This document shows positions 34,926 through 47,280 of a stretch of DNA of 64,000 nucleotides, in pieces. Position 1 is the first letter of the stretch. Every line of letters starts with the position of its first letter. The stretch covers positions 1,118,264 through 1,182,263 of the forward strand of contig ML213506.1 in the NCBI GenBank assembly GCA_004369045.1, read 5' to 3'. Under the pieces are notes generated by a model. It was not told the origin of the DNA. It worked only from the letters and a program-made list of their open reading frames with translations, and searched no databases. Source of the DNA: Heliocybe sulcata. Taxonomy: Eukaryota > Basidiomycota > Agaricomycetes > Gloeophyllales > Gloeophyllaceae. The translations under genes were made by a program, and so were the position numbers.

Positions 34926-37005
34926 ATGTCCACGGTTAGCTCATATCTTCTACACCTGAGATAATGAGAGCGATCGCACTAAGCCATTCATGCGATATCA
35001 GGACAGACGCAGCTACCTCTTCTCCATCGGCCGAAGCGTCGCAAGACCGTCGGGCTCAATGCTCGCTTCGACGACATGATCCGGAAAGTTTCATTGCTAG
35101 ACTCATCCTCCAGTACTTCAAGTTCCTCTTGGAGGAACCGCCAAAGGGCATCCTCCGGTTCATCATCCACTCTTGGCTCGACGTCAGATATACCTAGCAC
35201 TCCCCTGGACGCATATACTGACCTCAATGACGGCCGTCTCGGGCGAGGATTCTCTTTGATCAAGATGGCGACCTCTGCTGGTAGGCCTCAGGAAGCACAC
35301 GAGCTGGTCTCTCAGCAGTGCGGATTGAATGAGGTGGTAAGAATTTCGTGTTTTGGAGCATATTTCTTTACTGACATGATCAGGGTCTTGGATCCGCAAC
35401 GCACACTGAACCACCACCCTCCTGGCTGTGCGCCACCATATCGACTTTGGGACAGGACCATCCTCTGCGCCTCATCGTGCCCCAGTCCGACGCGCATATA
35501 TGCGGGAAGCCGCCAACACAAGTGCCTCAAACGACCACGGACTTCCAGATCAGACCATCTGGACAACAAGATGAAGACCCTGTATTCGCTTTCGCTCCCC
35601 CGGGTGACGTTGATTTTCGACCGGTAGAAACTCTCGTAGCAGATGAAACCCGCCAACCTGGCAATCAGCCTGCTGATGGTAGCTCCAAGTTCGCTCCCGC
35701 CGTGGTAATCGAACGGCGATCTCCACAGTTTCTATCCGATATCGCCGACGTCGAACAAACCGATGTCCTTGCCCTCTCGTATACGGCACACACACTTTCT
35801 CCGTACACGCCTGATCTCGGGACCGACTTTCACTCTCCTGGATCTGATGACTTTCGCACGGCGAGCATACATGCGAGGAACTACGCTGAACGTGCGTCCG
35901 CTGGTCCTGATACGTCAATCAGTTTCGAGGAAGCACCCTTCTCAATGCCCGGGCCCCTTGCCACGGAATCACCTCTGGCTGCAAAATTCTCTCGGGCTCG
36001 CTTCTCAGTCGGTCCCGACCTGTATACCATCGATGCCAACGCTGCTAATCTATCGCCTGCTCGCCATTCTCGGCTAACCTCTATCGCCCTTCCTCAGAAG
36101 AAAACAGAAGAATATACGTCATACCACTATCCGAAGACACTAGAAAGCTTACTGTCCGTTAACAATGATGCTCACATTGACACTGACGCGTTCTCGACGC
36201 CTGGACCGACCTACACTTCGCCTCCTGGTGTCTACTTCGACTCACCTGCTGAAGACCCTATGCATTCTGACCCTATTGACCCTGCTGACTATCAATTGGA
36301 CCTGGACGTCGACTACGAAAAGCTTGATTTCCGCTGGGAACCTTTCTTTAGAAACCGATCTGCATCCTCTGCGCCGGTTGAGCCAGAGGAGGAGAGACTC
36401 TCGGACCAGGACCTCGCTCATGACGTTCCTCCTGACTTCAGTCCCTTTCCTGATGGCGAACCTGATGTACTTCTGACTGAAGAAGGCTTGCCTGTTCACG
36501 ACGAAGACTATGAAGATATAGCTCTTGATCCGGATGTCGTGGAGAGTGAAATTGAAGGTGTCCATGATCGCCCAGAGGCTCTGCCTCGAACTCCTGAGCC
36601 CGAGAAGAAGGTATTCGCTCCCGCACCAGATATCTTCATATCTCCCCTCCGTGGGGACAATGGGTCCACTGACACCACGGAGCGTGAACGACCCAGAAAT
36701 CTGAAGGTAGGTGGCATGCAATCCATGCAGAGACTTCACGCTGACTTCTCTGTGTCCAGGATGTTCTTGATGCCCTCGACTTCGGTCAGCAATTCATGCC
36801 GAGTGCTACATCCACTCCTCCCCATGCTGTATCCGGGCAGTCCAAGGCTTCCTTCGACCGACCGACCAGATCGGAGGACGTGCCAGCTGTCGAAGATATC
36901 GAAGCTCCGGAAGTCGAGGAACACGACGCAGGCCCAGGCTTTTCCCAGGTCTCCAATGATAGTATTGAATCCTGGACCAGTGTACAGGAGCAGAAACATG
37001 TATGA
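34926..37005 (+). CDS. Acidic, disordered protein of unknown function
   Basis: The start MSTTQLPLLHRPKRRKTVGL arises by joining ATGTCCACG (34926-34934) to an exon at 35007, passing an 72-base intron. Then come a Ser-rich patch (LDSSSSTSSSSWRNRQRASS) and GGFSLIKMATSAGR-like basic sequence. The third exon, after ...CGLNE, opens GLGSATHTEPPPSWLCATIS and encodes more than 400 residues rich in Asp, Glu, Pro and Ser (for example YQLDLDVDYEKLDFRWEPFF and VHDEDYEDIALDPDVVESEI). The last exon begins DVLDALDFGQQF and ends SWTSVQEQKHV. No domain was recognised. It is probably intrinsically disordered; a regulatory or scaffold role is only a guess. Confidence 0.72.
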
Positions 37006-37234
37006 ATGCTCTATTATTAAGACTCTCGCTACTTATAGGTATGGTACGGATTTAAGACATGACACGGTAACCCACGCTCTTTCTATCTAACAATGTAAAC
37101 GCGACAAGACACGAGGAGGTATGCTAAAGATAACGATAAACAACGAAAGCGACAGAGATCCACAACAACGAACAGCACGACACAGCGAACGACGGATGAC
37201 GGATTAACAGTGATGGCGTATGAGCACCCCATGA

Positions 37235-38064
37235 TCACCAGCCGACATCTTGGCCAGAGAAGGATTCAACGGTGACGCCTGTCTGCCCCGCCACCTTGCG
37301 AAGGGTATACCTTTCCAGGTCATACACCTCGTAGGAGGCAGCGGCCAGCCGCATGGCTCGCAGATGGTGAGGGCGAGAGTTGGCAGCGATAGCATGTCTG
37401 CGCGACTGCCAGATGCAGGTCGCGAGGTTCATGCCCGTCTCGGGGTCGGGGATGCCGTACCAGTACATGATCAGCTGCGGGGGTATGTCAGTAAAAGGTG
37501 GGGAAAGGGGGAGAGGACTAACTCCGCCGTTCTGGATGGCTTCTTCGTGGGCCTTGGCGTCGGCCTCGTAGAGAGCTGTGAGAGACATGGTCAGCAAAAA
37601 GATGGGCGGCGGGCATGATTTGACTTACGACCGCTGTCGCTGCCTTCCTTCCTCTTGCTCCGGAAAACGACGCAGTACCACTCGCGTTCTTCGTGAGCGG
37701 GCAGGCGCAGCTCAGACCAGTTGAAGGCCTCTGCATACGGCATAGTAGCATAGCTGGAGGTTATGGGCTTGAAGTTGTGCAGGGTTTTGTGTAGGGACAG
37801 GGAGGCAGGGTCGATGTCTGGCAGATGGGTCTTGGGCGCGGAAGAGTGAGAGGGTATGATGTTGTGCACGGAGAGGTGAGGAGGTAGGCAGGAGAGTAGA
37901 GGTGGCAGGAAGAGGATAGGGTCTGTTGGGCTGGTCAACTTGTCGAACACTGGGACAAGATGGGGGTCTCTCGGAGACGTGGCATTGTCGGCTGGGAGGA
38001 CGTGTTCATGCGGTTCAGCCTGGAGTACAAGGATAGGAGTAACGGTCAAGGCTGCGGCAGACAT
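37235..38064 (-). CDS. UPF0643 family protein
   Basis: This is a conserved fungal protein of unknown function. It starts MSAAALTVTPILVLQAEPHE. The conserved core is YAEAFNWSELRLPAHEEREW and YCVVFRSKRKEGSDSG, then after introns ALYEADAKAHEEAIQNGG, LIMYWYGIPDPETGMNLATC and IWQSRRHAIAANSRPHHLRA, and the end ERYTLRKVAGQTGVTVESFS. These blocks (EWYCVVFRS, AHEEA...GG, YWYG.P....G.NLATC.W, ERY.L) are those I recall for UPF0643 (Schizosaccharomyces PB2B2.08 and relatives). Two introns, near 37480-37525 and 37575-37630. The gene is divergent from the complex I subunit. Confidence 0.82.
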
Positions 38065-38752
38065 TGCGGAGGTATAAGACTAGAAAGGCCTAGGGTGTTT
38101 AGAGAAGCTTCAAGCTGAGCAGACCAGTATGCTTAGGGGCCCTTTTAAGTGCCAGAGATTTGTGAGCTGGGAATAAGCACCCGAGTTCTGAGAAGGGGTT
38201 GACAGAAGTAATCCATTGCCAGCACTGGTTTTGAAGAGAATGGATGGCGCGATGAAATGTGAGCTGGACAGCCAGATGGTGCAATTTGACGTACTCCCAT
38301 GAACAGCGGACTATATTTCGTGACACTGGCGCCATCGTGTCCATGATCGACGCACATGTGCGGGGACACGCGTAATAATCGCTCGTTTACTGAAGCACAC
38401 GACCACCATCAGATTCGGACGTTAGAGAGACTCGAGGTCTGTCGCTTGTTTGAATGTTGATACACGACGCAGAGGAAGCTCTCCGAAGGCGTTGCTACCC
38501 CGCTGCGAGTGCCCGCGCATAAGATATTCGGAATTCACTGACGGCTGCGTGAATACGCTTCGATGGACGAGTGAGAGAGTATGCTTTCCTAAGATGCAAC
38601 GACGTCGAGGCAATGAACAGACTTGATGCCTTGCAGTTATTCGGAATTCCCGAAATAAAGACACCGAAATACATGCGTCGGCCTCGCTTATGTAACGAGG
38701 TTTCCCCCGTTGGCGCTCGAGGGCGAGTGCAGCTATTACATCGTTCACACTT
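38065..38752. promoter_or_regulatory. Divergent promoter, UPF0643 / complex I 21.3 kDa subunit
   Basis: This 688-base region holds both promoters. The 7-mer TTCGGAA occurs at 38527-38533 and 38640-38646, the second beside a TTCCCGAA. The same core is repeated in the promoter at 54613-55519. No TATA box is clear. Confidence 0.45.
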
Positions 38753-39444
38753 ATGGCGACGAAGAAGTTCGCAGACTCGACCAAATACCATCTCAGTCCG
38801 ACCGGCTTTTGGAAGAAATTCCGTACGTCGCGTTGCTTAGTCTGACTGGTACGATGCTTACCTCTGCTAGGCGACGCCGTGGTCGTGAACCCGGAGATTT
38901 CAAGTGGTCTACCCCTTCCAAACTTGAACCGGTATCCTCAGCCTGGGTCGCGGCCAGAGAAGTACGCCACCCCTGCCACTAAAGGTGCATCAACAATGTG
39001 CTGTTTAGCAAAAAGATGCTGATGTCTTGCAGCTTCCGATCCCGCCCAGAATCCGTACTGGAAGCGTGATGTTCGACGCACATACCCCCAGCTGTCCGTC
39101 ATCACCCAGACAGAACTGTCTTCGCTTCTTCTTCAGCACTCTGAGAACCAGAAGTATGTCGCACGCTCTGCTCCTTGTTTACCTTCTCTAATGTCTGTCT
39201 TTGCAGCTTACTCGGCGCTCCTTCGGAAGCCAAGGAGGGCGAGAAAGCCTCAGTTCCGGCAACATCCTCACAGTCGCTTGACCTTACATCTACTATTGCC
39301 ACGATCACTAGTGCGCGCAAGGCTTTCTCGGAATCAAAACTACCTCCAATTCTCCCCACTCCTTACAAGAAGTGGATACCGGAGCGAGTCGAGGACGCTC
39401 CTCATGACCCGACTGCGTATTTCCCTATGGTCCTTGTGAAATAG
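38753..39444 (+). CDS. NADH:ubiquinone oxidoreductase 21.3 kDa subunit
   Basis: This is an accessory subunit of respiratory complex I in the mitochondrial inner membrane. The exons read MATKKFADSTKYHLSPTGFW with KKFR, then DAVVVNPEISSGLPLPNLNR and YPQPGSRPEKYATPAT, then KASDPAQNPYWKRDVRRTYP and QLSVITQTELSSLLLQHSEN, then LLGAPSEAKEGEKASVPATS, ending DAPHDPTAYFPMVLVK. It matches, as I recall, the Neurospora 21.3 kDa subunit (KYSVQPKGFWDQIRR, NPYWKRDARRNYPRLSVV). Three introns: 38823-38870, 38982-39032 and 39154-39206, approximately; all keep the frame. Confidence 0.87.
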
Positions 39445-39768
39445 ATTAATGCTTTCGCGCCAATCTATTCTGAGATCCTGCATCCACGTTATTGGCTGAC
39501 GATAATTATTTGTGTGCGTGATGTCTGCGGTGGGTGTCCCGTCAGTTAACTGACGTCGTGTAATGACGCTGAGAAGCGCGTTGCCGTCGACCACCGTTCT
39601 CTGCGCATACACTGAGATAGCTTTGGCGCTTAGATAGTTATGCAATATAGACTGCGGCTCTGTGTGAGACGGTTAATTATCTACTGCTTCCCGCGCTCAT
39701 CCAAGGATTTGTTTGCACAAGTTGTCTATCTCCTTACGTTTCAAACATTCCCAAACAACGCCTTTGAT
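39445..39768. other. Short intergenic region
   Basis: This is the 3' flank of the complex I subunit and the 5' flank of the splicing factor. An open frame runs into the next gene from 39640 with an upstream ATG, but the family start fits 39769 better. No repeat was seen. Confidence 0.4.
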
Positions 39769-41271
39769 ATGTCCAGAGATGCGTCCTCATCCTCGTTAGG
39801 AGTGACCCGGGCTCCTCCTGCTGTATTATCTTTCACTACACCAGAGCAGCAAGCTGCAGCCTTTAATGCGGACCCGAATGCGTATTTCGACCAGGAGAGC
39901 GGGACCTGGCGGTACGAGAACGAGGACGGATCGGAGCTGGAATGGGATGCGAAGAAGAGGGCTTGGGTGCCTTTGGTACGTGTAGAACACCTAATATGAG
40001 TGTTTTACGCGTCTAACGAGATACAGGTCGATGAAGACGTGTTCAAGAATCATCAGGCTGCGTACTCAGTGGCCGGCGTGGACGAATTGGTATGTCCGAC
40101 TGTGCCATCTTCGGCGCGTCTCTCTGAAATCGTGTAGGCACCCGCAGCGCCCATACTCGCCCGCGAGAAGAAGCGGAAGAAGCGCGAAGAGGTGGACGAC
40201 GGACCTTACCTCGGGCCCACCGCCAAGCGCAACAAGAAGAAGGACGGCCAGCCCGCGGAGCGCAAGTCCAAGAACACCGCCGTGTACGTTACGGGCCTGC
40301 CACCCGACACCGAGTTCGAGGAGATCCATGAGCGCTTCTCGAAGTTCGGGCTAATCGAAGAGGACGACCAGGGCGAGCCGAAGATCAAGATGTACGCGCG
40401 CGAGGACGGGAGCTTCAACGGCGAGGCGCTGGTGGTGTATTTCAAGGAGGATTCCGTGACGCTGGCGCTTAATATCTTGGACGATGCGGAGCTGAGATTA
40501 GGTGATGGGTCGACGAGGATGAGGGTGCAGAAGGCCGATTTCAAGCATAAGGCGGGCGAGGACGGCGGTGCTGGCAACGGAGAGAAGCCTGTGGAAAGGA
40601 AGACGGTGGATCGCAAGAGGGCGACGAGACGGATAACGAAGATGCAGAAGTGAGTGCTGTATTTGGTATGTCCGCCTGAATAGGACTCATGTTTCGTAGA
40701 AAGTTGGAAGAATGGGATGACGAAGAGGAAGGCTTCGGCCCTTTGCTCGACAAGAACGACAAGACTGAGGCTGCGAACAAGAACAGCCGAGTGGTGGTGC
40801 TAAAGCGCATGTTCACCCTTCAAGAACTCCAGGAGGATGCATCGCTATTGCTGGATCTCAAGGAAGATGTTCGGGAGGAGTGCTCATCGCTGGGTGAAGT
40901 GACCAACGTGGTACTGTACGATGTAAGTGCCTCGTCCACTCACCTCTTTCGCGCGCTTAATTCTCCCTTTCAGAACGAGCCAGAGGGTATCATGACAGTG
41001 AAATTCAGGGATCCCTTGAGCGCTCAGGCTTGCGTGTTGGTCAGTAGGCCCGGTCTTTGTGTGCAGGGTTCATGATACTGACTTCATATCTTGTTCCCAG
41101 AAAATGAACGGACGATTCTTTGCTGGCCGTCGGATCGAAGCAGCACTGTACTCCGGAAGGCAGAGGTTCAAGAAAGGTGGTGCGGGCGATGACTACGAAG
41201 GTGGAGGAGAGGAGGCCGAGAAGAAGCGTCTTGCTGAATTTGAGCAATGGTTACTAACCGAGGGCGACTAA
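39769..41271 (+). CDS. CUS2: U2 snRNP-associated splicing factor (CUS2 / HTATSF1-like)
   Basis: This protein has two RNA recognition motifs and assists U2 snRNP in prespliceosome formation. The N-terminus has FNADPNAYFDQESGTWRYEN and DGSELEWDAKKRAWVPL, then KKRKKREEVDDGPYLGPTAK. RRM1 starts KNTAVYVTGLPPDTEFEEIH and carries EEDDQGEPKIKMYAREDGSF and NGEALVVYFKEDSVTLALNI. RRM2 follows VVVLKRMFTLQELQEDASLL with LGEVTNVVLYD, then PEGIMTVKFRDPLSAQACV and MNGRFFAGRRIEAALYSGRQ, with the C-terminal RRM being UHM-like in the family. Five introns are inferred. It ends EFEQWLLTEGD. Confidence 0.9.
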
Positions 41272-41465
41272 CTATCCGGAGGCGTTGCAATTACCGTATA
41301 CTGTTCGCAATATGGCTACATTGTCCCCGCCCAAGCAGTGTATAAGTACATCGACATTATAAGGCAAGTCCCAAGATCAAAGCGTGTATCACCAGAAGGA
41401 GAAGAAAGGCTTGGTATCTACGGTCTCTAGACGCTGTAGAATCATCGTCAGCGACGCCCCGGTCG

Positions 41466-44400
41466 TTAGGAAATCAGACCTACCTCAACTATTGCGACGC
41501 GCTTCTTTGCGCTCTCGGGTTGGTCCTGGTCTGAACGCATCCAGTCGAAGCTGCGCCTACCGGCAGCATGTGTGGTCCAGCGGGTATTAGGCTGCGGTCG
41601 ATCGTCCAGTTGTGGCGTAGACATTGACAGCGCAACCATGTCATGATCCTCCTCAATACCGTCCTCATGTTCGGGCACCGATTGTAGATTCTCAGACCGT
41701 GCTGGCGGAGAGAAGGCTGACGATGGCTGCTCCGACGCAGGTGTCCTCGATGGTCCTGCTGATTGCGGCTGCTCTTGCCGCGAGGAGGAAGCAGCCTTGG
41801 ACGCGGATGAACCTGAATCCGCGACATCCATCTCCTCTTCGTCATCAGGAATCCCTAGGTCCTCGGAGCCCAGTCTCTTGAGACCAGCTTCTACTGCATC
41901 CAATCGCTCCATATGCTCCAATACAGTGACACCAGTAGTTCCAGGATGCACGCGCTGATGCCTAGCAGAGAAAGGCACCGGTCGCGGTAGCGCATCGGTA
42001 GATGTCCTGCGCATGGGTGGTGCAGCACCGCCTTCGCTGGCGCTTTGTGCCCGGCGGTGTCCAGGCAAGGGTGGAAGGGACGCGATTGATGAGGCAGATA
42101 AGGGCCCGTTGAAGTCGAAGGGATCCTCGGTTACCTCATCCACAATCTCGACTTCGTCGTCCCAGACGAGCACCTTTTGTCGACGGGTCAGCTCCAGCGG
42201 ACCTGCAAATGGTCAACAAAGATCCCGCCAAGGGTCCGAGCATCTCACCTTCGTCCTGAGATAGGAAGAACTTCTCAGTACAGAGATGACTATCTGTACG
42301 TCAGGACCACTCACAATATGCTTCAGCGATTGCACTATATTCCATGCTTGGCCCTTAATAACCGCAAGTTGCCTCTAGACCCCAGTCAGATCTCCTGATC
42401 AGTAAATGCCCAGCAAAGACAACACCAACATTAAACATCTTTGGATGAAAATCCGGATCGACCGCAAACAGTTTCCTCAACTGAAACGTCGTCTCCTCCC
42501 ACCATTCCTTACTCGTCAACAGCGCCAAGAAATGTTGCCTGGTCTTCTCCCCGAACGGTCTGCCGATAATGCTCACAGGAAGGTACAACCACCCGTACGT
42601 ATACGCTCTCCACCCGTGCGGGTGCTCCCAAGGAAAACTCAGAGAGTTGTCGATCGCAGCAATATGTATATGAGGCTGCTTCGTGTAGGGTTTATGCAAG
42701 TCCGACTGAGAATCTGATTTGCCCAGCGAAGGGCTCGAGCTCATCATAGGGGAAGGGGAAGGAGCCGCGGATTCGATGCGCCGGAGCTCGCTCATTTGTG
42801 GCATTTCGAGGCGGGTGGAGCGGGTAGGCGCGACGTCTACGGGGGCGCGCTCAAGCGGCGCTTCGCAGTACTTGATCATGTAGTTGTCGGCGCCGCGATC
42901 CGTGTTGAGCATCAGATAATCTGGGGAACATTAGCAACCACGATAAAATGCTGTGCCACATGCTGCTAACCCACCTAATATTACAAGTCTGGCAAAAACC
43001 AGCGTCAGAGACACTACACTCAGCCGATGAAGGGAAGACGAACTTTTCAAGCTCGTCCCGGAAACTCTGCTGAAGCGCCTGGCTCCAATAGAACGGGCGG
43101 CCAGGTTCATGAGCCTCGCTAGGATCAAACAGCTCATCACCTTCCGCGTCATCATATTGGTCATCATCGTCGCCCGTCCGCCCGCACACGACCTTCACCG
43201 TGCTCAGGCAGCGCTTCGTGAAATTGCCCGTTCGATGCGTGTCGTCGTCAAACGTATCCGATATGGCGCGTCCGGGCCAGGGGTGCTTCCGGAGGAACTC
43301 GGATGCATCTACCAAGGAGAGTGAAGGTGAGTGAGGATGGAAGGAGAGGTGGTGGTGGTGGTGTGGCAGACCTGTATAACCGTGTAGGAAGTATTGCATG
43401 CTGCCGATTTTTTCGGGCAGGGGTTTGCCTTTTTTTGCGGCTGTTCTGTCTATCCAGTCGTAGAAGAAGGCCTGGAATAGGCTATGAACAATCAGGTTGT
43501 GCAGCAGGATAGTGCATACGCACTGGGCTTGACAGAGACACCAACTCCGTTCGGGGGACGATATTCAAGTCGAGTCTCCGGTCGAGAAGGGAGGCAGCAG
43601 CTTCCGAAATATAACTAAATAGCAAAATAATGAAACAACCGTGGTGGACCACGTAGTGACTCACCTGAGATTGGGGATGAGGCATGCTCTTCCGAATGGA
43701 ATGAGCCACCGGAATTGGCGGTGCAGCCATTTGGTAGTCTAACAACATAAGAACCCTCATTAAACGGCAGAGACGCAACAGTCGCACCTTTGGATTCAGT
43801 CGACCATAAGGCTCCTCGTCCTTGGGCTTGAAGACCCTGACAGCGCTGTATTAAGCGAGCGGAAGGGGGCGGTAGCACAAGAGTAGGCTCACGCGACCGT
43901 CTGTACACGACCTTCTACCTTCGCGCGAGCAAAGTACGACCCAGAGGAGCCTTTAGTAATCATCTTGGGATGGATACCCTCAGAGATAGCACGCCTGACA
44001 GACTGCACGAGGCTTGCTTCCGTATTTAGGGACAACATTGTTTTAGCGAGTATAGGACACTCACATCTCAAAGTCGGCTTGGCTCATAGGTTGCTTGTGA
44101 TCAAGGGTCTTCACCTGTAGACTGCAGCATCAGACAATGTCCTGCCTTCAGAAAGAACTTGGTAACAACTCACAGGTCCTAGAGCCATGCCCTGCGACTC
44201 AACAGGCGGCCCAAAGATGGACTGTATAATCTCCTTCTTCGAGTTGTCCTCTACCTTCTTCTTCCTCTTGACTTTCTGAGCAATAGATTCCGTCCATCTG
44301 TCCGCAGCGTTTCAACCTTCTATCAAGTAGCACTTCACAAGTGCATTTGCATACCTCTTGAACGCAGTATCGAGTTTGGTCAGATCAATCTTAGCCGGTC

Positions 44401-44512
44401 TGCTTGGGCGCCGCAAAGTCCTCGTCGATGAGGCGTGCAAGCTCTCCGCGACATCCTCCTCCTCTTCAATAGACTGCGCGAGGGGCTGATATTCCGAACG
44501 ACTAGGCGGCAT
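41466..44512 (-). CDS. LSB6: Phosphatidylinositol 4-kinase type II (LSB6/PI4K2)
   Basis: This kinase makes PtdIns4P on Golgi and endosomal membranes. The start used, MPPSRSEYQPLAQSIEEEED, leads to IDLTKLDTAFKR and RWTESIAQKV. The catalytic part reads TKGSSGSYFARAK (glycine loop), VFKPKDEEPYGRLNPK (the ATP-site Lys), SEAAASLLDRRLDLNIVPRT, and MLNTDRGADNYMIKYCEAPL (catalytic Asp in the NTDRG.DN motif). Next come HIHIAAIDNSLSFPWEHPHG and WRAYTYGWLYLP, the DN of the metal site, and RQLAVIKGQAWNIVQSLKHI. The C-terminal extension (about 41470-42170) is long, acidic and Ser-rich, beyond the usual family end. The frame is open upstream of the chosen Met (to a TTG near 44674), so an earlier exon is possible. 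About ten introns. Confidence 0.88.
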
Positions 44513-44955
44513 CGGGCCGTATAAAGCGTAGCCGGCTTGAGTCACCAAGCGAGATATTCGTAACAGAGCGCGAAGCGGCGTATAACTAAGGACGTCTAGA
44601 GATGATGTCGTTGTAGAGACGATGCCCGGAGGTAGTTTCTGACCCCGCAAAGGGCGCTTCAAGTACGTTAGCAAGGACGCGCCTCCGCACGTGGCTTGTC
44701 CATTCCTGTTACCTTCAGTTTTGCGTTGTATCCTTTCTCTGGTCGTGTCTTTCCGACACAGTTCTAATACCCTAGAAACCTTGTGCCCAATTTATTCAGC
44801 TACCGCATCGGCTACGAATTCTGTATCTGGGCAACTATTCATTCATGCAACGTCGCCCGAGGCAACTTCTGGCAGTCCCAAGTGAGTCAGGACTGTTCAT
44901 GCCTTCGCCCAAACTCTAATGTACAATGACTTTCTGTCTAATCTGACCAAGTAAC
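44513..44955. other. Intergenic region
   Basis: This is the 5' flank of the PI4K gene (minus strand) and the 3' flank of the VAO gene. The minus frame upstream of the PI4K Met stays open over about 54 codons and may be coding. No repeat or RNA gene was seen. Confidence 0.4.
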
Positions 44956-46891
44956 TTAATCGGCTGTGGAACCGTTCAGCTTCGTCTTCTCGTCGTCTGG
45001 CAGCAGTTCATATCCCTTCCCTCGGAACCTCTTGGGCCAGATACCCGCCCTTCCTGGAGCCAGAATACCGTTCGGGTCCAACGCATCCTTCAGAGTCTCG
45101 TTAAGGCGCATAAGCGCCTGGTTATTCCAGCCGTACGTTCGCGCGACTTGATCCATGAAAATCAGGTGCGTTCTGTACTCTCCGTACCCTTCCGCTGCCG
45201 CCTCCGCCACCATCTCGCGCATGAGCCCTATCGCCCTCCGCTTCTCGTCATCATCCGCTCGGTCGTAGACGATGTTCGCAATGTAGTGCATCTCTCTACC
45301 GGCGACGCACCACGTCGGGAAGGAGTCGAAGCCCCACTTCTTGTGAAGACGTGTAACAAGCTCGTGGACGACTCTCGCATCCTCGCCTTTCGTCGGTGTA
45401 ATAGGAGCGAAGAACAGGTGCGCGCCATTCGGCTTCCAATTGAGCCAGTCCAACTCGCGCAACTCGGGCGTTCCAGAACATACGTTAACTCGGGAGTGGA
45501 CGTAGTGGTCCTTCGGTAGCTCATGCGGCAACATGAACTTGGATCCTGGAACCTTGGCGAACTCCCGACGTATGATATCCAACTGCATATCCCGAGTCTC
45601 CTCTGGCCCGTACACGGTTCCGTAGAATACCCAAGCGACATCGCCGCACGGCATATTCTTTGCATGTGACCGGATCACCTCACGGGGCATAGGGTCCTTC
45701 CCCTGGTAGAAATGCGACTTCGGCTTGCCAGTCACAGCCAACTCCTGGATGACGTTCCGGAGCTGCGGAATGTTGCCCAGAATACGGTTCAATGCCAAAG
45801 GCCGAATGATCTCGATGATCTGCTCGAAGTCGTCGTCTTTCGGAAAGGTGATCACGTAACTCTGGTTGCCGGTGTCTGGCATGAGCCACATTCCCATCTT
45901 GGTCACGATGCCGAAGTTGGATTGACTGAAGATACCATCGACGGAGGGCCCGTAGGCGTGCTGAAAGGCTTGCCAAGATGGGTTATCGGCGCCGTTCTTT
46001 CCTGGTAGGGCACCCATGCCTGTTCTGACTACTTCCCCGGATGGTAGAACGACTTCCATGCCGCAATGGTTGGCGAAATGGTCTCCGTATGGCGTATAAC
46101 TCAAAGGGAATCCACGGTCAGACGAGTCTGCGAAGATGACTATGAAAGCACTCACCCGACTCCTCGATCAATGGCGTTTCCCAAAACACTCCCACCGCCC
46201 ACATCCGGAGGATCAATCCACAACGGGTACCCCGTCTTCTGAATCTCCTCGTATAGCGCAAAGTAGCTGACACCTGGTTCGACGATGCACGTCGCGTTCT
46301 GGCCGTCAACCTTCAGGACCTTCTTCATCCGTCTCCCGAGGTCGACGATGACAGACCCGCGCACGCGGGGTGCGGCGCCGCCATAGCCAAGGTTGCGGCC
46401 CATGGAGATGGGGAAGACGGGGATCAAATATTTGTTTGCCCAGCGGACGATGGTTTGGACATCTTCTGTGGACCCCGGGAAAACAGTCGCGGAAGAGACG
46501 AGCTCGGATTGTTGGACTATGTGGAATGCGTCGTGGGTGTTTCTGTGACAGTACAAACTAGTCGGCGGATGTTCTGTGAAGAAACGGCAGTGACTTACGG
46601 ATGCTCCATATACCACCCATCGACAAGCGGCTTATCGTTCAGCTCGACGTTCTCCTCGCCTAGGCTCCCCTTGATCTCGGCTACAGCTTTGTTGAAAGTC
46701 TCGCGGTCGACGTCTGGCGGAAGGACCGGTAGCTCTCCCTCTCGAGGGACCGACGGAGGGAGCGTCTTGTTCGAAAAGATCCGCGCTTTCGACGCCTTGC
46801 ATTGTTCTGCGTAACGCTCTGGGATACCAGAGTGCTTCTGGGTAATAAGAGGCGTCAAAGGCAGCTCTGTCAAGACGTCGGCGGTGGCCAT
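44956..46891 (-). CDS. Vanillyl-alcohol-oxidase-like flavoprotein
   Basis: This is a member of the VAO/4-cresol dehydrogenase family, which oxidises para-substituted phenols (vanillyl alcohol, 4-alkylphenols, eugenol) with bound FAD. It starts MATADVLTELPLTPLITQKH. The FAD domain (FAD_binding_4) has SATVFPGSTEDVQTIVRWAN, PISMGRNLGYGGAAPRVRGS and CIVEPGVSYFALYEEIQKTG, then YTPYGDHFANHCGMEVVLPS and HAYGPSVDGIFSQSNFGIVT, both nearly as I recall them in Penicillium VAO. The cap and C-terminal domain carries PTWCVAGREMHYIANIVYDR, the region where the family's covalent FAD His lies, and ARTYGWNNQALMRLNETLKD, then ALDPNGILAPGRAGIWPKRF. Two introns (about 46155-46210 and 46540-46600). Whether FAD is covalently bound cannot be told by eye. 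Confidence 0.93.
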
Positions 46892-47280
46892 CCTGAACGA
46901 CGGGCTGCTGTATCTGACGATAACGGGGAAGTTGGGTTAGCCTGCACACATGCTACCATTTATAAGTGTCGCACTGGCTTCTCCTGAAGGCCTTCTCTAC
47001 CGACAGAACGCACGGCGTAGCCCGAGTAGGTCTCTCAGGTGATCACAGTTAGGACATATCTCAGGCGCGTGAGGACCTGTTGTGGGGCTACGCCTAAATA
47101 TTTTGCCGGACTCTACTGGCCATAGGACTCCGGTTTTCAAATGGTACTCGACGTAATGACAATTCACCGCGGACTGGGATAATGTATGCAACCCTGGCTT
47201 GAACCGGCTGGATATCATCGACGATTCGAAGAGTATTGTACACCACTATACATCACTACGACGAGGGGAATGGCGTGTAA
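46892..47280. promoter_or_regulatory. VAO upstream region with 10-bp inverted repeat
   Basis: This is the VAO promoter and the 3' flank of the FAD hydroxylase. A perfect 10-bp inverted repeat is present: ggcgtagccc (47014-47023) and gggctacgcc (47085-47094). It could be a pair of regulator sites or a hairpin. The sequence taaatattt at 47095-47103 is AT-rich. Confidence 0.55.
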
